47,845 bases of DNA, taken from positions 1 through 47,845 of the forward strand of contig JAGGRA010000022.1 of NCBI GenBank assembly GCA_018613035.1, written 5' to 3'. This stretch comes from Pseudomonas sp. ISL-84 (GTDB lineage: Bacteria; Bacillota; Bacilli; Bacillales; Cytobacillaceae). Each line of letters opens with the position of its first letter. Within the stretch, counting starts at the first letter, position 1. The position numbers and the translations under genes are program-made. Shown here one piece after another: positions 1 to 8,092 of the stretch. The notes under the pieces are model-generated. The model was given only the letters and a program-made list of their open reading frames with translations. It was not told the DNA's origin and did not search any database.

Positions 1-123
1 TAAACATCGCACGAAGAAAATGCGGATGCATTTTCGAGGATCAAGTGCCTTCCACTCCAATCAACTCAGTAATCAAAACTAGTTTGTAAGCAACATGCTT
101 AGAATGATTTTTTGCTGTACAGC
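1..123 (-). repeat. Partial MITE-like repeat (copy A), cut by the window edge
   Basis: Read on the minus strand this matches the left half of the elements at 7441-7731 and 19720-20010. It has a degenerate terminal repeat, then the GTTGATT(G) box, then the AAAATGCAT/ATGCATTTTC hairpin arm. Positions 55-94 match the reverse complement of 47806-47845 at 38 of 40 bases. The remainder lies outside the window. Confidence 0.75.
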
Positions 124-222
124 TAACTATAAAAAATAAAGGCTTTTTTCCTAAAAAGTCCTCTAAACCTTCCTGCAAAGCCTCAAAAACCAGTTCCTCT
201 TAATACAGCCAATTATTGGTCT

Positions 223-252
223 TCATGAAGTAAATATATGTAACTCATACTA
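223..252 (+). promoter_or_regulatory. Predicted sigma-G promoter of the spoVA operon
   Basis: TCATG at 223-227 and CATACTA at 246-252 are separated by 18 nt. This fits the known forespore sigma-G consensus (gHATR, 17-18 nt, CATWMTA) except for the first base. A forespore promoter is what is expected in front of spoVA genes. Confidence 0.75.
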
Positions 253-289
253 AATATACGAGGAAATCACTGTGTGGGAAGTGAGCGTA

Positions 290-910
290 ATGGAAAAAAC
301 GGTTTATATTCGCTTGCGGCATCGCCTGCAAGTTCGGCCGGATGAGATTATACTTCTCAAGGATATCGCTCAAGTCATTGCAGATGAGGATATTTATGAA
401 CCGCTATGCAAACTTGCTTTGTATCGGGTAACGGACAATGACCGGAACATAATCGTTATTGACGTTATGAAAGTGATCCGCGCTATAACTAATTCATTTC
501 CGAACCTGGAAGTCCAGTCTATAGGGCCGGCTCAGGCAATTGTCGAGGTTGTCACAAAGAAGCGAAAGGTTTCTCTTCCGCTTTTCCTGTTGGTTTGGGC
601 CCTGCTATTTATTGGGGCTGCACTGGCCATTATGAATTTCCATGAAGACGTCAGCATGCAAGCTGTCCAGCTAAGAATTTACACCATTATAACAGGAGAA
701 GTGGATACCAAGCCGCTCATCTTTCAAATCCCATATTCAATAGGACTGGGCCTGGGGATGATTATTTTTTTCAATCATGTCTTTAAAAAACGGCTTAATG
801 AAGAACCAAGCCCTTTGGAAGTGGAAATGTTTAATTATCAGCTTGACCTAGATAATTATGTTGCTTTACATGAGAACAAGGAGAGTATGAAGCACATTGA
901 TGACAATTAA
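290..910 (+). CDS. spoVAA: Stage V sporulation protein AA
   Basis: This is the first gene of the spoVA operon, whose products move Ca-dipicolinic acid across the inner spore membrane and release it in germination. The N-terminal half is soluble and basic (VYIRLRHR near the start). Two hydrophobic segments lie in the C-terminal half (about residues 97-115 and 145-165), followed by the family-typical KKRLNEEPSPLEVEMFNYQLDLD stretch. I chose ATG 290 because it gives 206 aa, the length of the B. subtilis protein as I recall it. A GTG at 272 with a better-spaced GAGGAA upstream is a real alternative. The gene overlaps spoVAB by 14 nt and follows a sigma-G promoter. Confidence 0.93.
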   Translation: MEKTVYIRLRHRLQVRPDEIILLKDIAQVIADEDIYEPLCKLALYRVTDNDRNIIVIDVMKVIRAITNSFPNLEVQSIGPAQAIVEVVTKKRKVSLPLFLLVWALLFIGAALAIMNFHEDVSMQAVQLRIYTIITGEVDTKPLIFQIPYSIGLGLGMIIFFNHVFKKRLNEEPSPLEVEMFNYQLDLDNYVALHENKESMKHIDDN

Positions 911-1322
911 TGTTGTTTTGGTGATGATCATTGGATTGGCGGGAGGATTGGCGGTTGGCTCAGGTTTCGTTGCATTTTTGGCGGTTTTGGGAATCATACC
1001 AAGACTCACTCAACTGACTAAAACGATGAAAATGATTCACCATTACGAAGCTGCAGTCGTTTTAGGTGCATTGGCAGGAGCATTGGCGTCCCTTTGGAAT
1101 CCGGTTTTGTTTTTTACACCATATCTTTTGGTTCCGCTAGGACTGGCAGCAGGTGTATTCGTAGGAATGCTTGCAGCCGCCCTAACTGAGGTGTTGAACG
1201 TTTTTCCAATCCTTGCGAAAAGAATCGGAGTTGATGGAAAAATTGCCATATTACTGATGGCGTTTGTATTTGGAAAAGTAATCGGCTCACTATTTCAATG
1301 GGTGTACTTTGTTAACAAATAA
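897..1322 (+). CDS. spoVAB: Stage V sporulation protein AB
   Basis: A 141-aa integral membrane protein with about four hydrophobic segments (roughly residues 5-30, 47-66, 70-95 and 116-138). It overlaps the end of spoVAA, so the two are probably translationally coupled. It belongs to the SpoVA set needed in the forespore for dipicolinate uptake, but its own biochemical role is not known to me. In B. subtilis the next genes are spoVAC, spoVAD and spoVAEb. Here a 72-nt gap leads directly to spoVAEa. ATG 900 is an alternative start. Confidence 0.92.
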   Translation: MMTINVVLVMIIGLAGGLAVGSGFVAFLAVLGIIPRLTQLTKTMKMIHHYEAAVVLGALAGALASLWNPVLFFTPYLLVPLGLAAGVFVGMLAAALTEVLNVFPILAKRIGVDGKIAILLMAFVFGKVIGSLFQWVYFVNK

Positions 1323-1394
1323 GATAATGTACTGCCGAACAGGCTGGCTGCAGAGTTTTGTTTAAACAATATTCATTCAGAAAGGAAAACTATT

Positions 1395-1964
1395 ATGGAT
1401 GATCAGAGGCACGTCATTCTTATAACTGATGGAGACGACTATGCAAGGAAAACTGTTGAGCTTGTTGCAAAGGAAATCGGAGGCAGATGCTTGTCCTTGT
1501 CTCATGGAAATCCATCTGTTTTAACCGGCCAGCAAATCGTTAAGCTTATAAAAAAAGTCTCCCATGACCCTGTCCTAGTCATGTTTGATGACAGCGGATT
1601 TATTGGGGAGGGTGCAGGAGAGAATGCCCTGAAATATGTGGCGTGCCATAAAGATATCCATGTTTTAGGTGTTATAGCGGTAGCTTCGAAAACGAGGCAG
1701 GCTGAATGGACAAAAGTTGATGTTTGTATTGATAGCAATGGGGAGCTCACCCCATATGGTGTTGATAAGTTTGGTGTTCCTGAGATGGAGGCCGGGCGCA
1801 TCAATGGCGATACTGTATATTGTCTTGATCAGTTAGATGTTCCGATTATTGTGGGAATTGGCGATATTGGAAAAATGTCGAAAAAGGACCATTACGATAA
1901 AGGTTCACCAATTACCAGGAAGGCAGTAGAACTTGTTTTGGAAAGGAGCGGATATGATGTCTGA
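1395..1964 (+). CDS. spoVAEa: Stage V sporulation protein AEa
   Basis: A 189-aa soluble protein with no membrane segment, matching the SpoVAEa family (N-terminal [12 protein letters not shown], internal [15 protein letters not shown]-terminal GIGDIGKM). In B. subtilis it is made in the forespore and associates with the inner membrane SpoVA/germinant machinery. A GAAAGGAAAAC ribosome site precedes ATG 1395. The 3' end overlaps the spoVAF start by 11 nt. It directly follows spoVAB, so the membrane-channel genes AC, AD and AEb that usually separate the two are absent from this locus. Confidence 0.9.
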   Translation: MDDQRHVILITDGDDYARKTVELVAKEIGGRCLSLSHGNPSVLTGQQIVKLIKKVSHDPVLVMFDDSGFIGEGAGENALKYVACHKDIHVLGVIAVASKTRQAEWTKVDVCIDSNGELTPYGVDKFGVPEMEAGRINGDTVYCLDQLDVPIIVGIGDIGKMSKKDHYDKGSPITRKAVELVLERSGYDV

Positions 1965-3432
1965 CAGCAAGAAGAACGATAAAATGCCCATTCCTGAATC
2001 TGTTAAAGAAATTGAAAGGTATATGAAAGACAGAGTTGGCTTGGGGGATAGTTTTGATTTAGGAGTCCGCAAGCTAAAGGTTTTAAGAAAAGATGTCCAT
2101 TTTTATTATATAAATGGCTTGACTGATACCCAGTTTATTATTGAAATCGTTGAAGGGCTTGTTGAAATTAACGATAATGAAAAGCTTTCAACTAAACTGT
2201 TTGAAATAGTTGAAAATCGAATTATGCACCAGTCGGTTGAACATATAAAAACAATGGATGAGCTGGTTGACCAAGTACTATCAGGGCTTATTGTAGTGGT
2301 TGTAGAGGGAGCGGGAGTAGGTCTTGTTGTAGATGTCCGAAGCTATCCAGGAAGGACACCGCAAGAACCCGATACTGAAAAAGTTGTACGCGGTTCACGC
2401 GATGGATATGTTGAAAATATTATTGTAAATACAGCGTTAACAAGAAGAAGAATAAGGGATGAAAGACTCCGTTTTGAAATTATGCGGGTAGGTGAGCGTG
2501 GAAAAACAGATGTTGCTATAGGTTATATTAAAGATGTAGCCAATAAGGATTTGGTCGACCTTATCAGAAAAGAAATAAAAGCCATCGAAATTGATGGAAT
2601 TACAATGGCAGATAAAACAGTTGAAGAATTTTTGTTAAAGCAGGGCTATAACCCGTTCCCGCTTGTCCGCTATACTGAAAGAGCTGACGTGGCAGCTGCC
2701 CATTTGCTCGAAGGGCATGTCATTGTATTTGTAGATACTTCACCAAGTGTCATCATCACACCTACCACTTATTTTCATCATTTGCAGCATGCTGAGGAAT
2801 ATAGACAATCCCCAGCAGTTGGAACGTTTGTCCGCTGGATTCGCTTTCTCGGATTGCTTGCATCTATCGTACTGTTGCCGTTATGGTTTTTGTTTGTTTT
2901 GGAGCCTTCGCTCTTGCCGGAAAGAATTGCGTTTGTCGGCCCAAATGAAGAAACAAATGTACCAGTAATTGTGCAATTGTTCCTTGCTGATGTTGGAATT
3001 GAATTCCTCAGAATTGCAGCTATTCATACGCCGACACCGCTTTCGACAGCAATGGGCCTAATTGCAGCGGTACTCATAGGGCAAATCGCAATTGATGTTG
3101 GCTTGTTTGTGCCGGAAGTTATTTTGTACGTAGCTTTGGCGGCAATCGGGACATTTGCGACCCCAAGCTATGAGCTGAGCATTGCAAATAAAATAGTGAG
3201 ACTGGGCCTTCTGGTATCAGTAGCCCTGTTCCATACACCTGGACTAGTCGTGGGGTTAACACTGGTCATCTTGATTCTGGCAAGCATTAAATCTTTGAAT
3301 ACTCCTTATTTATGGCCGTTTATTCCGTTTAGCCCGGTTGCCTTTACACAGATTTTGATTCGCCGATCAATGCCTGGTTCAAAAATACGGCCAAGCATCG
3401 TTCAGACAAAAAACCGTTATAAGCAGCCGTGA
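1954..3432 (+). CDS. spoVAF: Stage V sporulation protein AF (GerA-type A subunit homologue)
   Basis: This protein belongs to the GerA/SpoVAF family: a large N-terminal soluble domain (about residues 1-285) followed by hydrophobic segments in the C-terminal 200 residues. The motif [18 protein letters not shown] around residue 262 is typical of the family. SpoVAF is reported to form an ion-conducting complex that amplifies germination after germinant receptors fire. I chose ATG 1954 because AAAGGAG lies 8 nt upstream. The longer TTG-started reading at 1933 has no such site. It is the last gene of the operon, with lysA signals beginning about 25 nt downstream. Confidence 0.93.
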   Translation: MMSDSKKNDKMPIPESVKEIERYMKDRVGLGDSFDLGVRKLKVLRKDVHFYYINGLTDTQFIIEIVEGLVEINDNEKLSTKLFEIVENRIMHQSVEHIKTMDELVDQVLSGLIVVVVEGAGVGLVVDVRSYPGRTPQEPDTEKVVRGSRDGYVENIIVNTALTRRRIRDERLRFEIMRVGERGKTDVAIGYIKDVANKDLVDLIRKEIKAIEIDGITMADKTVEEFLLKQGYNPFPLVRYTERADVAAAHLLEGHVIVFVDTSPSVIITPTTYFHHLQHAEEYRQSPAVGTFVRWIRFLGLLASIVLLPLWFLFVLEPSLLPERIAFVGPNEETNVPVIVQLFLADVGIEFLRIAAIHTPTPLSTAMGLIAAVLIGQIAIDVGLFVPEVILYVALAAIGTFATPSYELSIANKIVRLGLLVSVALFHTPGLVVGLTLVILILASIKSLNTPYLWPFIPFSPVAFTQILIRRSMPGSKIRPSIVQTKNRYKQP

Positions 3433-3456
3433 AATAAGATATGTGCGGAATGCCGA

Positions 3457-3485
3457 TTGCGAAAATGCACGAAATATGGTAAAGT
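3457..3485 (+). promoter_or_regulatory. Predicted vegetative promoter for lysA
   Basis: TTGCGA (3457-3462), a 17-nt spacer and TAAAGT (3480-3485), with a TG just upstream of the -10 hexamer (extended -10). Transcription would start near 3492, giving a leader of nearly 190 nt before lysA. Confidence 0.55.
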
Positions 3486-3518
3486 GTTTTTAATTGAATA
3501 AAGGGTTAAAGGAAACAG

Positions 3519-3562
3519 AATAGACAGTCTCTTGCAGAAACTGTCTATTTCTTTAATAAATT
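3519..3562 (+). terminator. Hairpin with T-rich tail in the lysA leader
   Basis: AATAGACAGT (3519-3528) pairs perfectly with ACTGTCTATT (3540-3549) and is followed by a T-rich tail containing TTTTT. It can terminate spoVAF transcripts. It lies downstream of the predicted lysA promoter, so it could also act as a leader attenuator. A second weaker hairpin (AGCTG/CAGCT then ATTTTT) follows at about 3575-3601. I see no lysine-riboswitch core. Confidence 0.6.
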
Positions 3563-3679
3563 TTTATTGAGTTAGCTGGGGCAAATGCAGCTTGATTTTT
3601 AAAAGAGGGAGTCACTTCTTCTAAAATCTTGCTGAATAAAAAGCGTCCTGTGCTTTGCTAAAAGGGAAGAGGGGGAAAC

Positions 3680-4999
3680 ATGTTTTTTCACGGCACCATG
3701 AAAGTTAATGACAAAGGGCATCTGGAGATAGGCGGTATGGACACTGTTGAACTCGCCGGCCAATTTGGAACGCCATTATACGTATATGATGTAGCTCTAA
3801 TAAGGGAAAGAGCAAGAGGGTTTAAGCAGACCTTTGAGAAGCTGGGAATTACGGCTCAAGTAGCATATGCGAGCAAAGCTTTTTCCACTGTAGCCATGGT
3901 ACAGGTGGTTGATGAGGAGGGCCTATCCCTTGATGTTGTTTCAGGCGGTGAATTATACACAGCTCTTGCAGCTGATTTTCCTCCTGAAAGGATCCATTTT
4001 CACGGCAATAATAAGAGCAGGGAAGAACTGGAAATGGCTCTTAAGTTCAACGTCGGCTGTATTGTTGTCGATAATTTTTATGAACTGGACCTACTTCAGG
4101 AAACTTGTGAATCCCTTGCCATTAAGACTAAGATCCTTTTAAGGGTAACACCCGGAATTGAAGCCCATACTCATGACTATATTTTAACAGGGCAGGAAGA
4201 TTCCAAATTTGGATTTGACCTTCAAAACGGCCAGGCTGAAGAGGCTTTAAAAAAGGCTATGGATTCCGCCTGGATCGAAACACTTGGACTTCATTGCCAT
4301 ATTGGCTCCCAGATCTTTGATACAACAGGATTTATTTTGGCGGCCAAGAAAATTTTTGAAAAGATGAATGAATGGAAAGAAGTTTACTCTTATGAACCAC
4401 AAGTGCTTAACTTAGGTGGAGGCTTCGGGATCCGCTATACAGGGGATGATGATCCCATTCCTGCAGCTCAATATGTTGAAGAAATTATTGGGGAAGTTAA
4501 AAATCAGGCTGAGCATTATTCAATGAAGATGCCTGAGATTTGGATTGAACCGGGCCGTTCCCTTGTTGGAGATGCAGGCACTACACTATACAAGACTGGT
4601 TCCCGCAAAGAAGTTCCGAATGTCAGAAACTATTTGGCAGTGGATGGCGGAATGAGTGACAATATCAGACCGGCTCTATATCAGGCAAAGTATGAAGCAG
4701 TTTTGGCCAACAGAGTAATGGAGAAGCCGGAAGAGACTGTTTCGATTGCAGGTAAATGCTGCGAATCAGGCGATATGCTCATCTGGGATTTGCCGCTTCC
4801 GAAGGCAGGAGATAAAGATATTTTGGCTGTCTTTTGCACCGGTGCTTATGGCTATTCTATGTCCAACAATTACAACCGTATTCCAAGGCCGCCTGTAGTA
4901 TTTGTTGAAAATGGCGAAGCGAAGCTGGTTGTCAAAAGGGAAACGTACGAGGATATATTGCGATTGGATTTGCCGATCAATGAAAAAATAAAAAATTAA
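3680..4999 (+). CDS. lysA: Diaminopimelate decarboxylase
   Basis: Catalyses the last step of lysine synthesis, removing the D-centre carboxyl group of meso-diaminopimelate, in the cytoplasm with PLP. At 439 aa it has the usual family length. The PLP lysine is K66 in AYASKAF. The family-typical HCHIGSQ, LNLGGGFG and EPGRSLVG motifs follow, and the second active-site region is CCESGD near the C-terminus. The start is supported by the AGAGGGGG ribosome site. It is monocistronic, with its own promoter and a terminator at the stop codon. In B. subtilis ppiB sits next to lysA, but it is absent here. Confidence 0.97.
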   Translation: MFFHGTMKVNDKGHLEIGGMDTVELAGQFGTPLYVYDVALIRERARGFKQTFEKLGITAQVAYASKAFSTVAMVQVVDEEGLSLDVVSGGELYTALAADFPPERIHFHGNNKSREELEMALKFNVGCIVVDNFYELDLLQETCESLAIKTKILLRVTPGIEAHTHDYILTGQEDSKFGFDLQNGQAEEALKKAMDSAWIETLGLHCHIGSQIFDTTGFILAAKKIFEKMNEWKEVYSYEPQVLNLGGGFGIRYTGDDDPIPAAQYVEEIIGEVKNQAEHYSMKMPEIWIEPGRSLVGDAGTTLYKTGSRKEVPNVRNYLAVDGGMSDNIRPALYQAKYEAVLANRVMEKPEETVSIAGKCCESGDMLIWDLPLPKAGDKDILAVFCTGAYGYSMSNNYNRIPRPPVVFVENGEAKLVVKRETYEDILRLDLPINEKIKN

Positions 5000-5028
5000 G
5001 CTGCCTGGGACCAGGCAGCTTTACTTTT
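4998..5028. terminator. Bidirectional terminator between lysA and ypuA
   Basis: AAGCTGCCTGG/CCAGGCAGCTT is a perfect inverted repeat. On the plus strand it is followed by TTTACTTTT, and on the minus strand by TTAATTTTTTATTTTTT. It serves two convergent genes. Confidence 0.9.
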
Positions 5029-5040
5029 GAGGCTGTGCAA

Positions 5041-5910
5041 TTAAGAGAAAAAGGCTTTAATAGCGTCTATTGCGCTAACGAAAAAACGCTTTAGGCTTTC
5101 TAAGAATCCTTGGCCTTCTTCACTTTCAAGGTACTTGGAGATTTTGTCTTTTGCCTGATTAAGCTGATCGCCTACCTGGTTCCAGTCGATATCCAGCTCT
5201 TTTAGCTTATTAAATAAATCTATTAAACTTAAAACCTCTTGTTCTGTTAAAGTAATGCCGAGTTCCTTTGCTGCATTTTCGATAATGGTTCTTAGCTCTG
5301 CATCGGTCTCAGGGGAATTTTTGGCTATCTCTTCTTTTATCTTTGCAATTAAAGCGGCTGCATTCTCCGTGCCTACCGAATCTCCAAGCTTGGCCGTTTC
5401 AACCATTTCTTCGTTGGCAGCCTGCTTTACATCTTCGGGAATGGTTTTTTCTGCGGAAACTTCATAAGCCTTGATGATTCCGGTTAAAGCGGCGGTACCT
5501 GAAACAGGAACAGGAGCAGTTATATAGATTTTCGCATCCTTTACGCCTGCTGTTATAAGCGCATTAATATACATTTCATCCGTTACCCAGTTAATATTCT
5601 TGGTTTCTACTTCGAGTCCAGAGCCAGATTTTGCGATTGTGACCGCTGAAGAAGATATGGCCCTTGTTCCGATTAGTGCTTTGGAAATATAGTTACCCAG
5701 ATATTTATGTTCTTCTTCATTTGAAACGGTCATAATGGTTGCATCTTTGGGAGCTTCCATCTCTGCGAGAAGCATATCTTTTTGTTCTTCGGACAAGTTC
5801 TCTCCCAAAGTGATGATCATGTCACCTTCAGTCATGTCAGCAAATGCCTGTAGTGGCATAAGAAGTATCAGCGACATCATAAATATGGCAAGTATTTTAT
5901 TCCATTTCAT
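5041..5910 (-). CDS. ypuA: Secreted DUF1002 protein, YpuA-like
   Basis: A 289-aa exported protein of the DUF1002 family. It has a clear signal peptide (lysine, then a hydrophobic run, then cleavage near AFA-DMTEG, about residue 24) followed by a mixed alpha/beta and helical domain (FGENLSEEQ-like opening, ISSSAVTI segment). The molecular function is unknown to me. B. subtilis ypuA is at the same place beside lysA, and its transcription has been assigned to the envelope-stress sigma factor SigM. The ECF-type promoter found upstream here fits that. The ribosome site GGGAGG is well placed. Confidence 0.85.
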   Translation of the reverse strand: MKWNKILAIFMMSLILLMPLQAFADMTEGDMIITLGENLSEEQKDMLLAEMEAPKDATIMTVSNEEEHKYLGNYISKALIGTRAISSSAVTIAKSGSGLEVETKNINWVTDEMYINALITAGVKDAKIYITAPVPVSGTAALTGIIKAYEVSAEKTIPEDVKQAANEEMVETAKLGDSVGTENAAALIAKIKEEIAKNSPETDAELRTIIENAAKELGITLTEQEVLSLIDLFNKLKELDIDWNQVGDQLNQAKDKISKYLESEEGQGFLESLKRFFVSAIDAIKAFFS

Positions 5911-5985
5911 TTTGTTTCCTCCCGGAGTAAAATATTAAAGCCATTGCTTTTTCATACGGAAACATGATGGCTTTACTTGTTAATA

Positions 5986-6011
5986 GACGATAAAAAATAG
6001 AAAAGGTTGCA
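5986..6011 (-). promoter_or_regulatory. Predicted ECF sigma promoter of ypuA
   Basis: On the minus strand TGCAAC (6011-6006) and CGTC (5989-5986) are separated by 16 nt. This is the arrangement of SigM/SigX/SigW promoters (TGAAAC or TGTAAC, then CGTC). It lies about 75 nt upstream of the ypuA start. Confidence 0.65.
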
Positions 6012-6149
6012 CAGGTCCCTAAACGAAACATTAGCTCAATATTCCTAATTCAGCAAGCGGAATGGAATTATAAAAGAGAATAGTGTAAAATGAATGATAG
6101 TTTAAAAAGAAATAGGTTTGATATTGTAAAGTGGAGGCAGTAAATAATT

Positions 6150-6236
6150 ATGAAAAAAAGCAATTGGCTTCTTTTTATTTTATTGCTGGTGCTAAGTCTC
6201 GGTTGGGGACTGGTTTACTGGTTTTTCATCGTATAA
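6150..6236 (+). CDS. Putative 28-aa single-pass membrane peptide
   Basis: ATG 6150 opens a 28-codon frame encoding MKKSNWLLFILLLVLSLGWG and then LVYWFFIV. It has two lysines near the N-terminus followed by one continuous hydrophobic segment with several tryptophans, as in a one-pass membrane peptide. A good ribosome site (GTGGAGGC, 6131-6138) precedes it. Terminal Trp and Tyr residues at membrane-interface spacing argue for a real peptide. I recognise no family. It sits between ypuA (divergent) and ribT. Confidence 0.55.
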   Translation: MKKSNWLLFILLLVLSLGWGLVYWFFIV

Positions 6237-6402
6237 AGATTGTGCAGATCAGGGATAAGGCAAGATAAGGAGAAAGTAATAAATCAGCCGGTTTGATCCG
6301 TAAGATAACAATCTTCAGCCTGAGTACATATAATGGTAAGGGAAGTTTACAAAGTTAATAAATTGGGAAAAATAGTTTATGATGTTTTTATTCAAATAAT
6401 GA

Positions 6403-6804
<402 letters not shown>

Positions 6805-7323
6805 CTATTTCTTTTGTTTTTTATGCAGTGCTTCAAACCGCTCTTTAAGTACTTCGCTCCTGTCCCTTTTTTTATGGCGGTGAACTAAGTTTTCATCATC
6901 CAAGTTGCTATTGTCACCCCAGTTAAATCCTTGTCCCGTACACACTTTTATGCATTTAGCTTGGAGAATCGGATCTTCAATAGGTAAATTAAAGCTCGTA
7001 TAATTCCCGCCTGATTTAATTGCTTGCAGTCTATTTTTTAAGCCCTCGATCAATTGACCAGCCTCAAGCCCCAGCTTTGTCATTTCAGCTGGCTGGTTTT
7101 CCAAGATGCTGATTCCTTTCCTAAGGGTACGCTCTGCCCCCTGGAAATTTTCCCGGCGATGATGGTAAAAGGAAACTGCCATAAGGATAAGACCGACCCA
7201 GTGGGAGGTTTTGTTATTTCTATCAACGCTTTTCCAGTATTCCTCCAGTACTTCATGACATTCAAAATAATCTCGATCACCATGAAAATGGACCAGAAAC
7301 TTTATATAATCATCCGGATACAT
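6805..7323 (-). CDS. ypuF: DUF309 protein, YpuF-like
   Basis: A 172-aa cytoplasmic protein of the DUF309 family. The signature FHGDRDYFECHEVLEEYWK occupies about residues 13-31, and a second helix carries AVSFYHHRRENFQGA. The paired His/Glu and Arg/Glu positions on helices are typical, but no activity is established for the family. It holds the ypuF position of B. subtilis, near ribT. The C-terminus is lysine-rich (HKKRDR, HKKQKK). It is read convergently with ribT and stops at the shared terminator. Confidence 0.85.
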   Translation of the reverse strand: MYPDDYIKFLVHFHGDRDYFECHEVLEEYWKSVDRNNKTSHWVGLILMAVSFYHHRRENFQGAERTLRKGISILENQPAEMTKLGLEAGQLIEGLKNRLQAIKSGGNYTSFNLPIEDPILQAKCIKVCTGQGFNWGDNSNLDDENLVHRHKKRDRSEVLKERFEALHKKQKK

Positions 7324-7391
7324 AGTTTCACTCCCTGCAAATTCTATCTATATTTTAACATACAGGCCTGAGGGATCTATGCTGAAAAATA

Positions 7392-7413
7392 AAAACCCGG
7401 AATCATCCGGGCT
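7392..7413 (-). terminator. Minus-strand terminator beyond repeat B
   Basis: Read on the minus strand: GCCCGG, loop ATGATT, CCGGGT, then TTTTATTTTT. The only minus-strand gene pointing at it is the small yjcZ-type gene at 7756-7857, which is separated from it by repeat B. Confidence 0.75.
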
Positions 7414-7440
7414 TTAAGCTAGTTTTAATAACGGCTTTTT

Positions 7441-7731
7441 TGCTGTTTTCGTAAATTTTGTTGCTATTTGAAGGCAAACTTAGTTTTTATAACTTAGTTG
7501 ATTGTAGCGGAAGGGCATTTGACTCCTCGAAAATGCATTCGCATCTTCTTACGACGAGGTGTTTACTTAAGGATGCTTTTCCAATGTCCTGCGGGAAGAG
7601 AGGAACTTGCGAGACCCCACAGGCGAAGCCGAGGAGGCTCGCATCGCTCCCCGCGCAAAGCAAATGCCCCGTGCTGAAATCAACGGTCTGAATTCAAAAG
7701 CAAAAACAACAATCTTTTAGCGAAAACAGCC
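7441..7731 (+). repeat. MITE-like repeat element, nearly complete (copy B)
   Basis: It starts with GCTGTTTTCG (7442-7451) and ends with CGAAAACAGC (7721-7730), a perfect terminal inverted repeat. Inside are GTTGATTGTAGCGGA near the left and GAAATCAACGG near the right, a TGCATTCGCA hairpin, and a GC-rich core (GAGACCCCACAGGCGAAGCC and GAGGAGGCTC). It encodes no credible protein. Related copies are at 19720-20010 and, inverted, at 32031-32332. Confidence 0.85.
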
Positions 7732-7755
7732 TAAATAAACTACTTTTTTATGTTT

Positions 7756-7857
7756 TTAGAAGCACCAGGAAGCTCCCACAATGATCAATAAAATGAACAA
7801 TACAACAATCAAAGCAAATCCGGTTCCCCAGCAATCGCCAATTCCAGCATTAGACAT
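7756..7857 (-). CDS. YjcZ-family small sporulation protein
   Basis: A 33-codon gene encoding MSNAGIGDCWGTGFALIVVL followed by FILLIIVGASWCF. A short Gly/Ser-rich head precedes one hydrophobic helix with the FALIVVLFILLIIVGA pattern, diagnostic of the YjcZ family of tiny sporulation proteins that several Bacillus species carry in many copies. The ribosome site GGAGG is 8 nt upstream of ATG. Upstream, AAC and CATAGGATG at 17-nt spacing resemble a sigma-K promoter (one mismatch in the -10 element), which would give mother-cell expression. It is transcribed away from scpA. Confidence 0.85.
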   Translation of the reverse strand: MSNAGIGDCWGTGFALIVVLFILLIIVGASWCF

Positions 7858-7967
7858 ATCAAATACCTCCTGTTATCTTTGTATTCCATACATCCTATGT
7901 AGGCATTAGCCGGAGTGTTTGGGCGGATCCATTATTTTTTGAGGATATTGGAGAACAATCTAGACCA

Positions 7968-7996
7968 TAGGGTTATTTTTCTATTGGATAACCCTA
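7968..7996. promoter_or_regulatory. Operator-like inverted repeat at the scpA promoter
   Basis: TAGGGTTA (7968-7975) and TAACCCTA (7989-7996) are exact inverted half-sites with centres 21 bp apart, on the same DNA face. The right half touches the -35 hexamer of the predicted scpA promoter. The binding protein is unknown. Confidence 0.5.
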
Positions 7997-8012
7997 ATGA
8001 ATAATCTATACT
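7984..8012 (+). promoter_or_regulatory. Predicted vegetative promoter of scpAB
   Basis: TTGGAT (7984-7989), a 17-nt spacer and TATACT (8007-8012). It lies about 80 nt upstream of the scpA start. Confidence 0.7.
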
Positions 8013-8092
8013 AGATATAGTCTTTTACCGTGTTTGCAGGGAATCGGATGTAAAAAAATTTAATTTTTATAGAAAAATTTGGTGGGAATTTT

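Noticed and set aside
3486..3679. Lysine riboswitch (L box) before lysA
   Set aside because: The conserved L-box core blocks are not found in the leader. Only simple hairpins are.
7458..7691. Open frame of 77 codons inside repeat B
   Set aside because: It runs through hairpin arms of the repeat, lacks a ribosome site, and the equivalent frame is not kept in copies D and F.
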